A stretch of DNA of 7,394 bases, from contig WRIO01000048.1 in the NCBI GenBank assembly GCA_009782695.1, positions 1 through 7,394 of the forward strand. The letters are read 5' to 3'. Below, piece after piece: positions 6,186 to 7,394 of the stretch. Each line of letters starts with the position of its first letter. Position 1 is the first letter of the stretch. Source of the stretch: Candidatus Cloacimonadota bacterium. GTDB lineage: Bacteria; Cloacimonadota; Cloacimonadia; Cloacimonadales; WRIO01. The notes under the pieces were generated by a model. It was not told the DNA's origin. It did no database searches and saw only the letters and a program-made list of their open reading frames with translations. Both the position numbers and the translations under genes were made by a program.

Positions 6186-7097
6186 TCAATAGATATTTAT
6201 TCGTCCGATTCTTTCACCCATTTTGATTATCGTCTCTATACCCTCTCGTGAGTTTTCTATCAGATCACTATCAAATATCACCTTATCCTGCTGGAAAATC
6301 AAGATTACGGTTGATCCTCCAAATTGAAAATAGCCTTTTTCAGAACCTTTCACCACAACAGAGTGGGGGAGATGCGTCTGTTTGATAGACCCCACTAAGG
6401 TCGCCCCTACCTCTAAAAATAAATAGTCACTCATATCTTGGCTTTTCACTTCGCACACAGTTCGCTTATTCTCAAAAAAAATCTTTGGTATTTTGCTCAA
6501 AGCAAAAGGATCGACAGAAAAGTATTTACCATTTATCTCCCGAGTTTCACCCGCAATCCCAGAAACAGGAAAGTGAAAACGATGATAATCGGTGGGGGAG
6601 AGGCGTATCACAGCTACAGAACATTTCTTAAAATTTTGGACTAATTCTTTGTCTTGTAATAAATTATAAATTGTGTAATCTTTACCTTTGATGTTTTTTA
6701 AACATTCTGGAGGTTCTGTTTCATCAGTATAATCTACTGCGGGATAAACCAATATCTTGCCATCAGCAGGTGATATTACGCTATCTGGGGCTGTATCTAT
6801 CGGTCTAGCATCAGGTTTTAGTTTCCTGATAAAAAAATCATTAAAACTTTTAAATGAACTTGATATATTTTCACATATTGACATATCTATATTATTACTT
6901 TTAATAAAATAAGGAATATAGTATTTTGATAAAAAGGTATTAGAAAATAACCCGCAAATAGAACTTATTACGCAACTTTGCGTAATAAGACATAATATAG
7001 GTTTTGCACATTTTTTAGTGTATAACCACTCTAACAGTTTATGACCACTTACCTTTTGGGTATATATCGTGCGGTCATTTCTTTTTCTATACTGCAT
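6186..7097 (-). CDS. psd: Phosphatidylserine decarboxylase proenzyme
   Basis: This 303-residue protein makes phosphatidylethanolamine from phosphatidylserine at the inner membrane. Seen: SFNDFFIRKLKPDARPID (84-101), SPADGK with Asp112 (109-114), TDYHRFHFPVSG with His172 and His175 (169-180), LSKIPKIFFENKR (200-212), EVGATLVGSI (229-238) and the self-cleavage motif FGGST (259-263). Known mechanism: the chain cuts itself between Gly261 and Ser262, giving a beta chain (1-261) and a small alpha chain whose Ser becomes the pyruvoyl group; the Asp-His-Ser triad is present. A hydrophobic stretch near 32-64 may aid membrane association. Length and wording resemble the roughly 295-residue clostridial type with FGGST, rather than the shorter form I associate with many FCB bacteria; this is from memory. 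The ATG has a good ribosome site, and the gene is probably first in the operon. Its early codons carry a strong palindrome (6964-6989). Confidence 0.96.
   Translation of the reverse strand: MQYRKRNDRTIYTQKVSGHKLLEWLYTKKCAKPILCLITQSCVISSICGLFSNTFLSKYYIPYFIKSNNIDMSICENISSSFKSFNDFFIRKLKPDARPIDTAPDSVISPADGKILVYPAVDYTDETEPPECLKNIKGKDYTIYNLLQDKELVQNFKKCSVAVIRLSPTDYHRFHFPVSGIAGETREINGKYFSVDPFALSKIPKIFFENKRTVCEVKSQDMSDYLFLEVGATLVGSIKQTHLPHSVVVKGSEKGYFQFGGSTVILIFQQDKVIFDSDLIENSREGIETIIKMGERIGRINIY
6964..6989. repeat. Perfect 11-bp palindromic stem inside psd
   Basis: CTTATTACGCA (6964-6974), loop ACTT, TGCGTAATAAG (6979-6989). It falls in codons for about residues 36-45 of psd (LITQSCVI region), within the hydrophobic N-terminal part. 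The stem is long and perfect for coding DNA, but no matching repeat was found elsewhere in the window. It could be an mRNA hairpin, a protein-binding palindrome or chance. Confidence 0.75.
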
Positions 7098-7103
7098 TTA
7101 TTT

Positions 7104-7109
7104 CTCCTT
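7104..7109 (-). promoter_or_regulatory. Ribosome binding site of psd
   Basis: AAAGGAG followed by six bases and ATG (7097-7095) on the minus strand. The site strongly supports the psd start and is the best ribosome site in the operon; the genes downstream have weak ones or overlap. I saw no convincing -35/-10 pair or Bacteroidota-type TAnnTTTG promoter in the 100 bases upstream. Confidence 0.8.
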
Positions 7110-7130
7110 TAACAGTAAGGAATATCACTC

Positions 7131-7156
7131 GTAGGGAAGGCGTACCTGAGCCTTCC
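7131..7156 (+). repeat. GTAG-led hairpin with a different stem
   Basis: GTAG is followed by GGAAGGC (7135-7141), an 8-base loop GTACCTGA and GCCTTCC (7150-7156). The layout (GTAG lead, C/G-rich stem, short loop) matches the hairpins at 2194-2218 and 2660-2684, but the stem sequence differs on both arms. That suggests the same structural class of intergenic palindrome. On the psd side it would sit in the 5' leader of the operon transcript if transcription starts upstream of it. Confidence 0.6.
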
Positions 7157-7190
7157 GCTCACTTTCCCGGTGTGAAGAACCACTTTACAA

Positions 7191-7316
7191 GTCATAGGAC
7201 ACCTTATTTTTCCCCGCTCCTGCGGAGAGGGGTGGCAAGCTTGCTTGACGGGGTGTGGGCTTTTATTCGTCCGTAGGATATCTTATTTTTCCCCGCCCTG
7301 CGGAGAGGGGTGTCAG
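7191..7316 (+). repeat. Direct repeat pair with GC-rich hairpins
   Basis: Segments 7195-7236 and 7274-7315 are direct copies offset by 79 bases (TAGGA...CTTATTTTTCCCCG...TGCGGAGAGGGGTG), with a few substitutions and one deleted base. The first copy folds as CCCC-G-CTCC-TGC-GGAG-A-GGGG; the base lost in the second weakens its stem. Between them lie the palindrome GCAAGCTTGC (7235-7244) and GACGGGGTGTGGGC, linking this to the element at 2291-2360. The second copy runs straight into the dispersed inverted repeat. Confidence 0.75.
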
Positions 7317-7394
7317 TTAATAATGACAAGTTACAAAGGACAAATTACGAGTCATTGGTATTTTGTCATTTATAATTTCCAACGAAGTTGGATG
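7286..7394 (-). repeat. Dispersed inverted repeat, right copy (partner at 2358-2466), cut by window edge
   Basis: Reverse complement of 2358-2466 without gaps; the inner 84 bases (7311-7394) differ at 7313 and 7372 only. It holds CCAAC-GAA-GTTGG (7379-7391) and AATGAC/GTCATT words. If the similarity continues, the bases just outside the window should read ACGGGG and the rest of the 2291-2357 element in inverse order. Together with 7098-7285 this makes the roughly 300-bp upstream zone repeat-derived, with no gene seen. Confidence 0.92.

Noticed and set aside
2194..7394. Composite transposon
   Set aside because: Inverted repeats bracket the operon, but there is no transposase or integrase, no visible target duplication, and the genes inside look like housekeeping genes.

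Overview
The window is AT-rich and, by reading direction, entirely minus-strand. It holds five protein genes plus two repeat-dense intergenic zones. A large TonB-dependent receptor with an N-terminal carboxypeptidase-regulatory-like domain points to a diderm bacterium of the FCB group (Bacteroidota, Cloacimonadota, Ignavibacteria and relatives). A Cloacimonadota-type genome is my best guess from the receptor style and the intergenic palindromic repeats, but no rRNA or marker gene is present to prove it. No tRNA, rRNA, CRISPR array, transposase or phage gene was seen.

Layout, in the direction of transcription (right to left): 7098-7394 is a repeat-bearing intergenic zone. A compact, probably co-transcribed run follows: phosphatidylserine decarboxylase (psd, 7097-6186), a TPR-like/GGDEF diguanylate cyclase (about 6128-4605), a MalK/UgpC/MsmX-type sugar ABC transporter ATPase (4612-3518) and an N-formylglutamate amidohydrolase family protein (3528-2725). 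The last three overlap by 8 and 11 bp, so translational coupling is likely. Next comes a 572-bp gene-free zone (2153-2724) packed with palindromic and tandem repeats, then the receptor gene (2152 to beyond base 1), cut off by the window edge.

The receptor frame is open for 717 codons, but its signal-peptide start coincides with an ATA codon, four bases after a GGAGG ribosome binding site, rather than with ATG. The amidohydrolase starts at TTG.

The operon brings together membrane phospholipid synthesis, c-di-GMP signalling, energising of an ABC importer whose permeases are not here, and an amidohydrolase. No common pathway is evident. It is bracketed by inverted copies of one intergenic repeat (2358-2466 and 7286-7394). 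The most interesting non-coding signal is an 83-bp tandem repeat whose two full copies differ at only two bases, and those two bases pair with each other in a predicted stem: a compensatory change inside one array.
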